Assembly (NCBI GenBank): GCA_017881465.1 | Contig: JADGQV010000008.1 | Coordinates: 1 to 40,221, forward strand | From: Gemmatimonadaceae bacterium | GTDB lineage: Bacteria > Gemmatimonadota > Gemmatimonadetes > Gemmatimonadales > Gemmatimonadaceae | Length of the DNA: 40,221 nt | Direction of reading: 5' to 3' | Program-made: the position numbers and the translations under genes | Shown: piece by piece, positions 1 to 9,442 of the stretch | Numbering within the stretch: the stretch's first letter is position 1 | How the letters are laid out: every line of letters starts with the position of its first letter | The notes under the pieces: model-generated | What the model saw: only the letters and a program-made list of their open reading frames with translations | The model's database searches: none | What the model was told of the DNA's origin: nothing

Positions 1-90
1 AGCTACGACTCGCTCGGCTTCAAGGGACTTCCGCTGGTCGATGCGCCACCGACCGGCCCGAAAGCACCAATCGCCGTGGGCACGGCATGA
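1..90 (+). CDS. C-terminal end of the gene upstream of nuoH, probably NuoG
   Basis: The first 29 codons are open in frame 1 and end at a TGA at 88-90, whose last bases overlap the ATG of nuoH (ATGA). The gene starts outside the window. In nuo operons the gene before nuoH is normally nuoG, the large iron-sulfur subunit of the peripheral arm, so this is most likely the NuoG tail. The visible 29 residues have no diagnostic motif, so the name rests on position alone. Confidence 0.5.
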   Translation, partial: SYDSLGFKGLPLVDAPPTGPKAPIAVGTA

Positions 91-1385
91 GCGTGGTTCA
101 CGGTTTTCCGGTGCTTCTCCAGGCGGCAGACCCGAATATGCCGCCAGTGAGTGGGATGGTGTTCTTCATTTTCACGATCATCAAGTTGGTGGTCATCTTC
201 ACGATCTACATGGTCGGCGTCGCGATGCTCACCCTGGCGGAGAGAAAGATCTCGGCCTGGATTCAGGATCGTCACGGACCCAACCGTGTGGGCAAAGGAT
301 GGCTCCAGCCAGCCGCCGATGGACTCAAGAATTTCATGAAGGAAGAGACGATGCCGGCCGGCGTGAACAAGCCGCTCTTCGTTCTCGCGCCGATACTCTC
401 GTTCATTCCCGCGCTGACCGCGTGGTGCGTCATTCCCTTCGGCGCGCCGATGCCCACGCGCTGGGGAAGAATCGACATGGTCGTCGCGGATCTGCCCATC
501 GGCTTCCTGTTCATCCTCGCGATCACATCGCTCGGCGTGTACGGGATCGTCCTCGCCGGCTGGTCCTCGAACAACAAGTACGCGCTGCTCGGCGGCCTTC
601 GCTCAAGCGCGCAGATGGTATCGTACGAGATCGCGATGGGCATGTCGACGATTCCGATATTGCTCCTCGCCGGCAACGTCAGCCTCAACTCCATCATCAA
701 TCAGCAGGCGTGGGGCGGGTGGAATGTGGTGAATCTGACGGTGGCATTTTTCATCTTCATGGTGGCTGCGTTCGCCGAGACCAACCGGTTGCCATTCGAT
801 TTGCCCGAGGCGGAAACGGAGCTGGTAGCCGGTTATCATACGGAGTACAGCGCGATGAAGTTCTCGCTGTTCTTCATCGCGGAGTACGCGAACATGGTGA
901 CGGCGAGTGCGTTGATGGCGACGCTCTTCTTCGGAGGCTGGGACGTGCCGTTCACGGCGCGGGACAATATCGGCCCCTTCAGCAAATGGCTGTCGCTGCT
1001 CTCGATCGGAATCTTCCTCGCCAAGATCCTGTTCTTTGTCTTCGTATTCATGTGGGTCCGCTGGACGCTGCCGCGTTTCCGCTATGACCAGCTGATGTCA
1101 CTGGGCTGGAAGTTCATGCTACCGCTCGCTCTCGTCTACATCGTGCTCATCGCGTCCGTCATGCTCGGCCTTAGCGCCGCCGGGATTCCGGAGGGTGGGT
1201 GGTACACGGCGATACTTGGCTCCATCAACCTCGGGGTGATGATCCTGCTATTCGCGATTCTCGACCGTGGGCGCATCATCAGTCCCGCCTACGGAAGAAT
1301 GCATCCGAGGGAAGTCGAGCGGCTGCGGCAGCTGGACAAACAGCTGGAAAAACGCCATCCCATCGCAACAGAGGGCGGCAGATAA
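87..1385 (+). CDS. nuoH: NADH-quinone oxidoreductase subunit H (NuoH)
   Basis: NuoH is the membrane subunit of complex I that joins the peripheral arm to the membrane arm and forms much of the quinone chamber. The family signature AERKISAWIQDRHGPNRVG lies just after the first membrane helix. The charged loop with AETNRLPFDLPEAE, which lines the quinone channel, follows in mid-protein. There are about eight hydrophobic helices. At 432 residues it is longer than the E. coli protein (about 325). The extra length is a short N-terminal leader and a hydrophilic C-terminal tail rich in Arg, Glu and Lys. It overlaps the upstream gene by four bases and nuoI by one base (TAATG), so translation is probably coupled. 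Confidence 0.97.
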   Translation: MSVVHGFPVLLQAADPNMPPVSGMVFFIFTIIKLVVIFTIYMVGVAMLTLAERKISAWIQDRHGPNRVGKGWLQPAADGLKNFMKEETMPAGVNKPLFVLAPILSFIPALTAWCVIPFGAPMPTRWGRIDMVVADLPIGFLFILAITSLGVYGIVLAGWSSNNKYALLGGLRSSAQMVSYEIAMGMSTIPILLLAGNVSLNSIINQQAWGGWNVVNLTVAFFIFMVAAFAETNRLPFDLPEAETELVAGYHTEYSAMKFSLFFIAEYANMVTASALMATLFFGGWDVPFTARDNIGPFSKWLSLLSIGIFLAKILFFVFVFMWVRWTLPRFRYDQLMSLGWKFMLPLALVYIVLIASVMLGLSAAGIPEGGWYTAILGSINLGVMILLFAILDRGRIISPAYGRMHPREVERLRQLDKQLEKRHPIATEGGR

Positions 1386-1885
1386 TGGCGATCAAGGTGA
1401 AGGTGGTCGAGCGGCCAACCGACGATGTCAGCTACATCCGCGCCACCCTCAAGGGAATGGCGCTGACCGCAAAGCATCTGTTCGACGTCCAGGGCCGAGT
1501 CACCACACAGTATCCAGAGGAGAAATCTCCGATCTCTCCGCGCTGGCGCGGCACGCACAGAATGCTGACGACGGAGACCGGGAAGGCGCGGTGCGTCGCC
1601 TGCGGCCTTTGCCCGACCGTGTGTCCCGCAAACTGCATCAAGCTGGTGCCCGGAGAGGACGAGGAAGGGAACCGCTATCCGCTTGTGTTCGAGATCGACG
1701 AGTTCCGCTGCATCTTCTGCGGGTTCTGCCAGGAGGTCTGCCCCGAGGAAGCGATCCACGTGGGGCGCCACTATGAGAACGCCGAGTACAGCCGGGAGGG
1801 CTTCGTTTACGACTTGCAGCGGCTGATGGATCAGACGCACCCGGTGTGCGAGATGTGGGATCCCAAAGACCCCAAGGGCGAGTGA
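1385..1885 (+). CDS. nuoI: NADH-quinone oxidoreductase subunit I (NuoI), 2x[4Fe-4S]
   Basis: NuoI is the ferredoxin-like subunit that carries clusters N6a and N6b and passes electrons toward N2 near the quinone site. Two CxxCxxCxxxC motifs are clear: Cys70, 73, 76, 80 and Cys109, 112, 115, 119, each followed by proline as usual. Length is 166 residues, within the family range. The ATG at 1385 was chosen because it overlaps the nuoH stop and gives a normal N-terminus. An in-frame start further upstream would only extend into nuoH. The C-terminus ends in a charged tail. Confidence 0.97.
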   Translation: MAIKVKVVERPTDDVSYIRATLKGMALTAKHLFDVQGRVTTQYPEEKSPISPRWRGTHRMLTTETGKARCVACGLCPTVCPANCIKLVPGEDEEGNRYPLVFEIDEFRCIFCGFCQEVCPEEAIHVGRHYENAEYSREGFVYDLQRLMDQTHPVCEMWDPKDPKGE

Positions 1886-2436
1886 TGGAGCCGCACTACT
1901 CGCTCATCTACGTCTTTCACTTCTATCTTTTCGGAGTCATCGCGCTCGCATCGGCGCTGACCTTCGTGACGCGCAAAAGTCCGGTGACGGCGGCGCTCTG
2001 GCTGGTCAACACCATGTTCAGCCTCGCCGCGCTATACGTGATGCTCGACGCGCAGTTCGTCGGCGTCATGCAGGTACTGGTGTACGCCGGCGCTATCATG
2101 GTCGTGTTTCTGTTCGTGGTCATGCTGCTGAATCTCGGGCATCCATCGGAGCTGGCGGATGCACGCGGCACTGGTTGGAAGCTCGCCGCCGGGCTAATCG
2201 GGCTCGGCCTCCTCAGCGAGATCATGGTGATCGCCCGCACGAAGCTACCGCAACAGCTGATCGTACCGCGCGACTTCAACGAGCAGCAGTTTCAGAAGCT
2301 GAACGCCGTGGGCATGATCGCGGAGCCGCTCTTCAAGGACTATCTGCTTGCTTTCGAGCTGACGAGCGTCCTCCTGCTGGTGGCGATAACGGGAGCCGTG
2401 GTACTCGGAAGGGGGAGGGCCGCCGGTGCTCGCTGA
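1885..2436 (+). CDS. nuoJ: NADH-quinone oxidoreductase subunit J (NuoJ)
   Basis: NuoJ is a small integral membrane subunit of complex I, next to NuoK and NuoA in the proton-conducting arm. The 183-residue product has about five hydrophobic helices. It carries the typical segment [19 protein letters not shown] at roughly residues 61-79, which contains the pi-bulge helix important in coupling. The start ATG overlaps the nuoI stop by one base. It lies between nuoI and nuoK in the standard order, which confirms the assignment. Confidence 0.95.
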   Translation: MEPHYSLIYVFHFYLFGVIALASALTFVTRKSPVTAALWLVNTMFSLAALYVMLDAQFVGVMQVLVYAGAIMVVFLFVVMLLNLGHPSELADARGTGWKLAAGLIGLGLLSEIMVIARTKLPQQLIVPRDFNEQQFQKLNAVGMIAEPLFKDYLLAFELTSVLLLVAITGAVVLGRGRAAGAR

Positions 2437-2719
2437 GTCCCTCGCCCTCACAGCTGCGCTCTTCGTCATCGGTGTGATCGGCGTCCTGATTCACAGGAAT
2501 GCGATCATCATCTTCATGTGCGTTGAGCTGATGCTGACGGCCGTCAATCTTACGTTCGTCGCTTTCTCGCGCTTTTACGGAACCGCGGGCCAGGTGTTCG
2601 TCGTATTCGTGATGACGGTTTCGGCAGCCGAAGCGGCTGTGGGCCTCGCCATCATCATCGCGATCTTCCGCCATAGGCAGACGATCGATCTCAAGGACAT
2701 CAATCTGCTCAAGGGCTGA
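2426..2719 (+). CDS. nuoK: NADH-quinone oxidoreductase subunit K (NuoK)
   Basis: NuoK is the three-helix MrpC-like subunit of the complex I proton path. The 97-residue product has three hydrophobic segments and the two conserved membrane glutamates, Glu34 in CVELML and Glu69 in SAAEAAVG, matching E. coli Glu36 and Glu72. The start is GTG at 2426, preceded six bases upstream by a very strong purine-rich ribosome binding site (GGGGGAGGG, 2411-2419) inside the end of nuoJ. The 11-base overlap with nuoJ fits tight translational coupling. Confidence 0.96.
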   Translation: MLAESLALTAALFVIGVIGVLIHRNAIIIFMCVELMLTAVNLTFVAFSRFYGTAGQVFVVFVMTVSAAEAAVGLAIIIAIFRHRQTIDLKDINLLKG

Positions 2720-4935
2720 TGCTGCTCCAGACCGCGGTTTCCGCAGCCTCGCAGGCTCATCCGCTCTCCGGCACGATCGCCGAATGGGTGTGGCTGCTGC
2801 CGATCCTGCCGCTCGCCGGATTCGTGATCAACGGGCTGCTTTCGCTCGCGGGCGCGCATTTCGGTCCGACCGATCCGACGGCCGCCGAGCATGAGCATCA
2901 CTCCGAGGGCGCGGCCGACGCGTCAGCGATTTCGCACGCCGGGCATGGCGCCGACGGCGACGACCAGCATGCGGTGAAGCGGCATCGCTGGGCCGGCGTC
3001 GTGAGCGTTGTCGGACCCGGCGTGCTGATACTCTCATTCCTGCTGGCACTTGGGATCTGGCAGGCGATGGCCAGTGCGCAACCAGCCGCCCCGTTCATCC
3101 AGCGCTACTTCAGCTGGATGCCGGTCGGCGATCTGCACATCGATGCGGCGTTCCAGCTCGACCAGTTGTCGATGCTGATGATCCTGGTGATCACTGGAGT
3201 GGGCGCGCTCATCCACGTCTTCAGCGTCGGCTACATGCGGGACGATCCCGGTTACCCGAGATACTTCTCGTACCTCAATCTGTTTGTGTTCTTCATGCTG
3301 GTGCTGGTGCTTGGCGCCAACTATCCAGTGCTGTTCGTCGGCTGGGAAGGAGTGGGACTCTGCTCCTATCTCTTGATCGGCTTCTGGTTCAACGACAAGG
3401 CGAACGCGGATGCGGGAAAGAAAGCATTCATCGTGAACCGCATTGGAGACTTCGGGTTGCTGGTCGCGATGTTCATGCTGTTCGCGAATATCGGCGTCCT
3501 CGACTTCATCGGAGTGAGCGCCAAGGCGCTCGACCTGGGCGCCGGCAGTGCGCTCGTCACCACGATCTGCCTATTCATGTTCCTCGGCTGCACGGGCAAG
3601 AGCGCGCAGATCCCGCTCTATATCTGGCTTCCGGATGCGATGGCGGGTCCGACGCCGGTTTCGGCGCTGATCCATGCGGCGACGATGGTCACCGCGGGCG
3701 TGTATCTGATCGCGCGCAGCTCCTTCCTCTTTTCGCTTTCGCCGGTTGCATCGCTCACGGTCGCGGTTGTCGGCGCGGTAACCGCGATATTCGCCGCGAC
3801 GATCGGACTCAAGCAGTGGGACATCAAGAAGGTGCTGGCTTATTCGACGATTTCGCAGCTCGGCTACATGTTCGTCGGTGTGGGTGTGGGCGCCTACGTG
3901 TCGGGAATGTTCCACCTCGTCACGCACGCTTTTTTCAAAGCTCTCCTCTTTCTCGGGTCGGGCTCCGTGATCCACGCGATGCACGCCGCGTATCACCGAA
4001 CGCACAGCAACGAGGATGCGCAGGACATGCGCAACATGGGCGGCCTCAGGCGCTACCTGCCGGTCACATGCGTGCTGATGTGGATCGCTACGCTGGCGAT
4101 CTCAGGGATCCCGCCGCTCTCGGGATTCATGTCCAAGGACGAGATCCTTGGATCGGTGTTCGCGCGGGCCCAGGGATCGACGCTCGCATCGGCCACATGG
4201 CTCGGAATCCCGGGCAGCACTCTGCTTTACATCATCTACGCCATCGGACTTGCAGCAGCCTTTCTCACCGCGGTTTACATGACGCGGATGATGCTCTACA
4301 CGTTCCACGGTCCAGCTCGCACCGGGACGGAGGAGGAGGAGGCTCTGCATGAAGCGCCATGGATCATGACCGGTCCGCTGGTCGTCCTGGGAATCCTCAC
4401 CGTCTTCGGCGGCTGGCTCAATCTGCCTGAAGTCATCACCGGCATCATTCCGTTGGGCCCTCGGGAGCTTCTTGCGCACTGGCTCGATCCCGTGGTTGGC
4501 GATGCGACGACGCGGATCGCCGCGGGAGCCGCGCAAGTTCCCGCATCCACTGAGCAAGCACTGATCGGGGCCGCGGTTGTGATTGCGGTCGCGGGCATTG
4601 TGTTCGCGATGACGCGCCTCAAGCCCGACCGCCTGCCGCGCAAGCGAGATGCTGTGCCGGAGCACGGGTTCGAAGGTGTCGTTGCCCACAAGTATTACGT
4701 GGACGAGGGTATCGAGAGAACGATCGTCGAGCCGACCTACGCGGTGTCGCGCAGCTTCCTCTGGCGTGTGATCGACAATGGCCTGATAGATGGTTTCTTC
4801 GTCAATGGAAGCGCCGCTCTGGCGCGGGGCCTTGGCTGGGTAGGATCGCGGTTGCAGACAGGAAACGTCGGGATCTACGCGTGGGTTCTGGTGGTGGGAG
4901 TGCTGGTGATGCTTGGCGCATTCACCCTTCGGTAA
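2719..4935 (+). CDS. nuoL: NADH-quinone oxidoreductase subunit L (NuoL), with His-rich insertion
   Basis: NuoL is the distal antiporter-like proton-pumping subunit of complex I and has the long lateral helix. Antiporter family features are present: Glu210 in VGWEGVGLCSYLLIGFW, lysines at 234-235 before AFIVNRIGD, and the GPTPVSALIHAATMVTAGVYL helix. At 738 residues it exceeds the E. coli protein (613). Part of the excess is a hydrophilic, His-rich insertion at residues 47-90, between the first two helices (His47, 58, 60, 61, 73, 76, 84, 89). More lies near residues 530-640, before the terminal helix. It starts on the nuoK stop (TGATG). Confidence 0.96.
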   Translation: MLLQTAVSAASQAHPLSGTIAEWVWLLPILPLAGFVINGLLSLAGAHFGPTDPTAAEHEHHSEGAADASAISHAGHGADGDDQHAVKRHRWAGVVSVVGPGVLILSFLLALGIWQAMASAQPAAPFIQRYFSWMPVGDLHIDAAFQLDQLSMLMILVITGVGALIHVFSVGYMRDDPGYPRYFSYLNLFVFFMLVLVLGANYPVLFVGWEGVGLCSYLLIGFWFNDKANADAGKKAFIVNRIGDFGLLVAMFMLFANIGVLDFIGVSAKALDLGAGSALVTTICLFMFLGCTGKSAQIPLYIWLPDAMAGPTPVSALIHAATMVTAGVYLIARSSFLFSLSPVASLTVAVVGAVTAIFAATIGLKQWDIKKVLAYSTISQLGYMFVGVGVGAYVSGMFHLVTHAFFKALLFLGSGSVIHAMHAAYHRTHSNEDAQDMRNMGGLRRYLPVTCVLMWIATLAISGIPPLSGFMSKDEILGSVFARAQGSTLASATWLGIPGSTLLYIIYAIGLAAAFLTAVYMTRMMLYTFHGPARTGTEEEEALHEAPWIMTGPLVVLGILTVFGGWLNLPEVITGIIPLGPRELLAHWLDPVVGDATTRIAAGAAQVPASTEQALIGAAVVIAVAGIVFAMTRLKPDRLPRKRDAVPEHGFEGVVAHKYYVDEGIERTIVEPTYAVSRSFLWRVIDNGLIDGFFVNGSAALARGLGWVGSRLQTGNVGIYAWVLVVGVLVMLGAFTLR
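2857..2989 (+). other. Region encoding the His/Asp/Glu-rich loop of NuoL
   Basis: This in-frame segment encodes about 44 hydrophilic residues between transmembrane helices 1 and 2 of NuoL. Eight histidines are mixed with acidic residues, a composition seen in metal-binding loops. Flanking helices are ordinary NuoL sequence. E. coli NuoL has a much shorter loop here. A metal-binding role is an inference from composition only. Confidence 0.6.
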
Positions 4936-4943
4936 TCTGATCA

Positions 4944-6527
4944 ATGGCAAGTTTTCTCGACTCGATCGGCTACAACCTCTGGGTGCTTCCGGCGCTGCTC
5001 GCGATTCCGCTCGTCGGCGCCGTGATCGTGCTGATGCTGCCAGTCCGCGAGCCGGCGGCGACTGCTGCGGGCGTGGAGACCCCAGCGGCGCGCCAGGTTG
5101 CGCTCTGGCTGTTCGTGCTCGAGTTCGTGGTCTCGATCGGTCTTTGGTGGTCGTTCAATCCGGCGGACACCGGGTGGCAGGCGCCAATCGACATCGGATG
5201 GATTCCGACGTGGGGCGTCCGGTTCACTCTGGGCGTCGACGGGATCGCCTTGATGATGGTGTTGTTGACCACTTTCATCATGCCGCTTTCGGTTCTCGGG
5301 AGCTGGACGACGATCCGCACCAAGGTGCGCAGCTATTACGCTCTGCTCCTCATTCTCACCACTGGAATGCTGGGCGTGTTCCTGGCGCGCGACCTCTTCC
5401 TCTTCTACGTGATGTGGGAAGTGATGCTGGTGCCGATGTATTTCATCATCGGCGTCTGGGGTGGGGAACGCCGCATCTACGCGAGCCTCAAGTTCTTCAT
5501 CTACACAATGTTGCCTTCGCTGCTGATGCTGGTGGCGATCATCTACCTCGGGCTGCACATGAAAGGCGCGGACGGAACGCCCGACTTCAGCTACGATCGC
5601 CTGCTTACAGGGGCAGTGGGCATGCCGGAGAGAACGGCGCTCTGGCTGTTCGCTGCGTTCTTCCTGGCGTTCGCGGTCAAGGTGCCGATTTTTCCGTTCC
5701 ACACCTGGCTACCTGACGCGCATGTCGAAGCTCCGACGGCGGGGTCGGTGATTCTTGCCGGCATCATGCTCAAGATGGGCACATTCGGATTCCTGAGATT
5801 TGCGCTGCCGCTCTTTCCCGGCGCGGCGATGAATCCGACGATCAGAATGATCATCCTCATCCTGGCGCTGATCGGCATCATCTATGGCGCCCTGGTTGCA
5901 ATGGTGCAGCCGGACTTCAAGAAGCTCGTGGCGTATTCGTCGGTCAGCCACCTCGGATTCGTCATGCTTGGCATCTTCGCGCTCACGCTCCAGAGCGTGC
6001 AGGGCGCGCTGATGGTCATGATCAATCACGGCATCTCCACCGGCGCGCTGTTCCTCCTGGTGGGCATCATGTACGAGCGCCGGCACTCGCGTCTGATCGA
6101 CTCCTATGGCGGAATAGCGCGAGTGGCGCCGATGTTCGCCGCGATCCTCACCTTCGTCTCGCTCAGCAGCATCGGACTTCCCGGCACCAATGGATTCGTC
6201 GGAGAATTCCTGGTGCTGATCGGGTCGTTCCGCACGTACCCGGTGCTGACGATCATAGCGACAACGGGAGTGATATTCGCCGCCGTATATCTGCTCTGGG
6301 CGATCCAGCGGATCCTCTTCAACCCGCTCGACAAGGCCGAGAATGAGCATCTGACCGATCTCAACAAGCGTGAGCTCGCCATGCTGGTTCCTTTGGTAGC
6401 CGCGATCATCTGGCTCGGCGTCTATCCCGCGCCGGTCCTGCGCAGGATGGAAGGATCGGCGCAGCTCCTCGTCAACCGCGTCGAGCGCGCAGGAAGCCTT
6501 CCACGTGTGAGTGAGGCCGGCCGCTGA
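4944..6527 (+). CDS. nuoM: NADH-quinone oxidoreductase subunit M (NuoM)
   Basis: NuoM is the middle antiporter-like proton-pumping subunit of the complex I membrane arm. The 527-residue product has about 14 hydrophobic helices. The conserved glutamate of helix 5 is Glu159 in MWEVMLVPMYFIIG. The broken-helix segment FPFHTWLPDAHVEAPTAGSV and the SSVSHLGFVMLG segment are typical of the subunit. The start ATG is eight bases after the nuoL stop, and the stop overlaps the nuoN ATG by one base. Confidence 0.97.
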   Translation: MASFLDSIGYNLWVLPALLAIPLVGAVIVLMLPVREPAATAAGVETPAARQVALWLFVLEFVVSIGLWWSFNPADTGWQAPIDIGWIPTWGVRFTLGVDGIALMMVLLTTFIMPLSVLGSWTTIRTKVRSYYALLLILTTGMLGVFLARDLFLFYVMWEVMLVPMYFIIGVWGGERRIYASLKFFIYTMLPSLLMLVAIIYLGLHMKGADGTPDFSYDRLLTGAVGMPERTALWLFAAFFLAFAVKVPIFPFHTWLPDAHVEAPTAGSVILAGIMLKMGTFGFLRFALPLFPGAAMNPTIRMIILILALIGIIYGALVAMVQPDFKKLVAYSSVSHLGFVMLGIFALTLQSVQGALMVMINHGISTGALFLLVGIMYERRHSRLIDSYGGIARVAPMFAAILTFVSLSSIGLPGTNGFVGEFLVLIGSFRTYPVLTIIATTGVIFAAVYLLWAIQRILFNPLDKAENEHLTDLNKRELAMLVPLVAAIIWLGVYPAPVLRRMEGSAQLLVNRVERAGSLPRVSEAGR

Positions 6528-8032
6528 TGCAATTCGACCTGACCATGCCCGCCCAGCTCACCTCGGCTCTTGGCCCCGATCTGCTCCTCATGGGCGGAGC
6601 GATGGTCCTTCTCCTCTGGTCAGGGTGGCGTCGCGAGAGCGACGAGCACCAGAGAAGCGTTGGGATCCTGAGCATGGTGCTCTGCGTCCTGACGATGGTA
6701 GCCGTTGGCTACTACGCATATCGGGGTTATACCGCGAGCGACGGCGTCATTGCCGTCGACAATTTTCGCTGGGCCGCAGACGAGATCTTTCTGATCGCGA
6801 CGCTCGGCACCATCGCGATGTCGCTCGACTACAACCGGCGCGAAGGAATCACCCCGGGAGAGTCGCACGTCCTGCTTCTGTTCTCGACGTCGGGGATGAT
6901 GATTCTGGCCGCCGCGCGCGACCTCATCATCGTCTTCCTCGGCATCGAGCTGATGTCGATCGCGATTTACGTTCTCGTCGGCCTCAATCGCCGCCGCGAG
7001 AGGTCCGCCGAGGGCGCGATAAAATATTTCCTGCTCGGCGCGTTCTCGACGGCCTTCCTGTTGTACGGGATCGCTCTCGTTTACGGCGCGACGGGTGCCA
7101 CCAATTTCCTTGTCATCAAGGCGAACATCGTTCGCTTTAACCTCCAGCACAGCGGATTGCTGCTCGCCGGCATCGCCCTCCTTCTAGTGGGCTTCGGCTT
7201 CAAGATCGCGGCGGCGCCGTTCCACATGTGGGCGCCGGACGTCTATGAGGGTGCACCGACTCCGATCACCGCGTACATGGCTGCCGCTGTCAAGGCGGCG
7301 GCATTTGCCGCGTTCTTCCGGCTCTGGCTCGAGGCCTTTCCCACATTGCTATCCACCTGGCACGAGGCGGTGTGGTGGCTGGCCGCGCTCACCATGATCG
7401 TCGGCAATCTTGTTGCCCTCGCCCAGAGGAATATCAAGCGCCTCCTCGCATATTCGAGCATTGCGCACGCGGGATACATCCTCGTTGCAATGGTTGTGGG
7501 CACAAGCCTCGGCAGCTCAGCTTTCATGTTCTACCTCTTCGCCTACACAATGGCGACGCTCGGAGCCTTTGCCGTGATCGTCGCGCTCGGCAGAGCGGGA
7601 GAGGACAACATGGAGGTCGAGGAGTACGCCGGCCTCTGGAGTGTCAGACCAGGACTCGCGGTCGCGATGGCGGTGTTCATGCTCGCCCTGCTCGGCTTCC
7701 CGATCTTCGGCGGCATTGGATTCTTCGCCAAGTGGTACGTCCTCGAGGCAGCGCTCAAAGCTCCGTTCCCGCAGACCAGACTCGCTGTGATTCTGGTCGT
7801 CACGAGTGTCGTCAGCGCGGGATACTATCTGTACGTGGTGATGGTGATGTTCATGAAGCCGCGCTCGAGTACCGCAATTCTACCCGAGCGCGCGGGCGGC
7901 TGGACCCGTGCCGTGGTGTGGGGATCGGCCGCCATCATCCTGATTTTTGGACTTTTCCCAGACGCGCTTGTTTCCCTGACACAGCGCAGCACGCCGGCGA
8001 TGAGCAAGGAAGTCGCGCTGCGATCGCGGTAA
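6527..8032 (+). CDS. nuoN: NADH-quinone oxidoreductase subunit N (NuoN)
   Basis: NuoN is the antiporter-like subunit nearest the NuoJ/K/A bundle and the last gene of the operon. The 501-residue protein contains Glu141 in FLGIELMSIAIYVL and Lys167 in EGAIKYFLLG, matching the E. coli proton-path residues Glu133 and Lys158. The helix segment FHMWAPDVYEGAPTPITAY is a hallmark of NuoN. Five bases separate its stop from the start of the next gene, so the sugar phosphomutase may be carried on the same transcript. Confidence 0.97.
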   Translation: MQFDLTMPAQLTSALGPDLLLMGGAMVLLLWSGWRRESDEHQRSVGILSMVLCVLTMVAVGYYAYRGYTASDGVIAVDNFRWAADEIFLIATLGTIAMSLDYNRREGITPGESHVLLLFSTSGMMILAAARDLIIVFLGIELMSIAIYVLVGLNRRRERSAEGAIKYFLLGAFSTAFLLYGIALVYGATGATNFLVIKANIVRFNLQHSGLLLAGIALLLVGFGFKIAAAPFHMWAPDVYEGAPTPITAYMAAAVKAAAFAAFFRLWLEAFPTLLSTWHEAVWWLAALTMIVGNLVALAQRNIKRLLAYSSIAHAGYILVAMVVGTSLGSSAFMFYLFAYTMATLGAFAVIVALGRAGEDNMEVEEYAGLWSVRPGLAVAMAVFMLALLGFPIFGGIGFFAKWYVLEAALKAPFPQTRLAVILVVTSVVSAGYYLYVVMVMFMKPRSSTAILPERAGGWTRAVVWGSAAIILIFGLFPDALVSLTQRSTPAMSKEVALRSR

Positions 8033-8037
8033 CCGCG

Positions 8038-9441
8038 ATGGCAATCTCTCGCGCGATCTTTCGGGAGTATGACATCCGTGGCATCGCCGGAAAGGATCTC
8101 ACTGAAGAGGTAGCCACGGCAGTCGCCGGCGCGTACGCAGCGTTCCTGGCCGAAAGAGGAGTGAAGGGCGCGGTCGCCGTCGGACGTGACAACCGGCCGA
8201 GCGGGGAAGGATTGCATCGCGCGCTGGTGCGGGGGCTGCTTGCAAGCGGCGTCGACGTAGCGGACATCGGGATCGTTCCCACTCCGCTCGCATACTGGTC
8301 GCAGCACAATCTCACCGTGGTCGGCGGAATCCAGATCACGGGCTCCCACAATCCCCCCGAGTACAACGGATTCAAACTGGGGCTCGGCACCAGCTCCATC
8401 TACGGCGCGGACATCCAGCACATCTACGAGCTTGCGGTCGCCGGCAAATTCCCGCGCGGCAAGGGCACGCTTCGCAAAGAGCAAGTCATCGACCGGTACA
8501 TCGACGACATCGCAGCGCGCGTCGGGACGCTCTCGCGCGACTCCTCACGCGACGATTGGGGGGTCAGGGGCGACGACCTGAAGGTCGTCATCGATTGCGG
8601 AAACGGAGTGGGCGCTCTCGTTGCGCCGAAGCTATTCCCGAAGCTCGGCATCAAGCCGCGTTGCCTCTTCTGCGAGAGCGACGGCACCTTTCCGAATCAC
8701 CATCCCGATCCCACTGTTCCAAAAAACCTAGAGGCTCTCATCGCCGCGGTGAAGGAGGATCAGGCCGACATCGGCATCGCGTTCGACGGGGACGCAGACC
8801 GCATTGGCGTCATCGACCACACCGGCGAGATCATCTGGGGCGATTACCTTCTGATCATCTACGCGCGCGAAGTGCTGGCGCGGACGAGGGAGGGCCAGGC
8901 AATCGTTTTCGATGTCAAAGCATCGCAGGCACTGCCGGAAGCCATCGAGAAGGCCGGAGGAATCCCCGTGATGTGGAAGACAGGACACTCGCTCATCGAG
9001 GAGAAGATGCACGAGACTCACGCGCCGGTTGCCGGCGAGATGTCCGGGCACATGTTCTTCGCCGAGGGCTATTACGGATTCGATGACGCGCTATACGGCG
9101 CGGCGCGACTGCTTCGCATCGTCGCCGAGTCGGGGAAGACCGTTCGGGACCTACTGGCCGATGTGCCTCGATTCGTTTCCACGCCCGAGATCCGCGTCGA
9201 CTGTCCCGACGACAAGAAGTTCGGGATTGTCGAAGAGGCCAAGAAATATTTCGGCGCCAAATACAAGGTCATCACGGTGGACGGCGCACGAGTCCTCTTC
9301 GGCGGTGGGTGGGGACTAATCCGGGCGTCGAACACTCAGCCTGTGCTCGTGATGCGGTTCGAAGCGCGGACGAAGGAGCAGCTGGAGAAGATTCAATCCG
9401 AGATCCAGGGCTGGCTCCGCTCCAAAGGCGTAAGGGTTTGA
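8038..9441 (+). CDS. Phosphomannomutase/phosphoglucomutase (AlgC-like)
   Basis: A four-domain alpha-D-phosphohexomutase that interconverts hexose 6- and 1-phosphates, supplying sugar-1-phosphates for LPS, exopolysaccharide or trehalose. The phosphoserine loop TGSHNPPEYNG places the catalytic Ser at residue 103. The Mg loop FDGDADR gives Asp250, 252 and 254. The sugar-binding loop GEMSGH is at 333-338, a form typical of the dual-specificity PMM/PGM (AlgC) group. Length is 467 residues, as expected. The ATG at 8038 was chosen over an in-frame start far upstream because that would overlap most of the end of nuoN and extend past the normal N-terminus. The exact sugar cannot be decided from sequence alone. 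Confidence 0.92.
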   Translation: MAISRAIFREYDIRGIAGKDLTEEVATAVAGAYAAFLAERGVKGAVAVGRDNRPSGEGLHRALVRGLLASGVDVADIGIVPTPLAYWSQHNLTVVGGIQITGSHNPPEYNGFKLGLGTSSIYGADIQHIYELAVAGKFPRGKGTLRKEQVIDRYIDDIAARVGTLSRDSSRDDWGVRGDDLKVVIDCGNGVGALVAPKLFPKLGIKPRCLFCESDGTFPNHHPDPTVPKNLEALIAAVKEDQADIGIAFDGDADRIGVIDHTGEIIWGDYLLIIYAREVLARTREGQAIVFDVKASQALPEAIEKAGGIPVMWKTGHSLIEEKMHETHAPVAGEMSGHMFFAEGYYGFDDALYGAARLLRIVAESGKTVRDLLADVPRFVSTPEIRVDCPDDKKFGIVEEAKKYFGAKYKVITVDGARVLFGGGWGLIRASNTQPVLVMRFEARTKEQLEKIQSEIQGWLRSKGVRV

Positions 9442-9442
9442 T

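Noticed and set aside
41-1087. A 348-codon plus-strand frame overlapping nuoH in another frame
   Set aside because: The product is Arg/His/Gly-rich with no membrane helices, while the nuoH frame carries conserved complex I motifs throughout.
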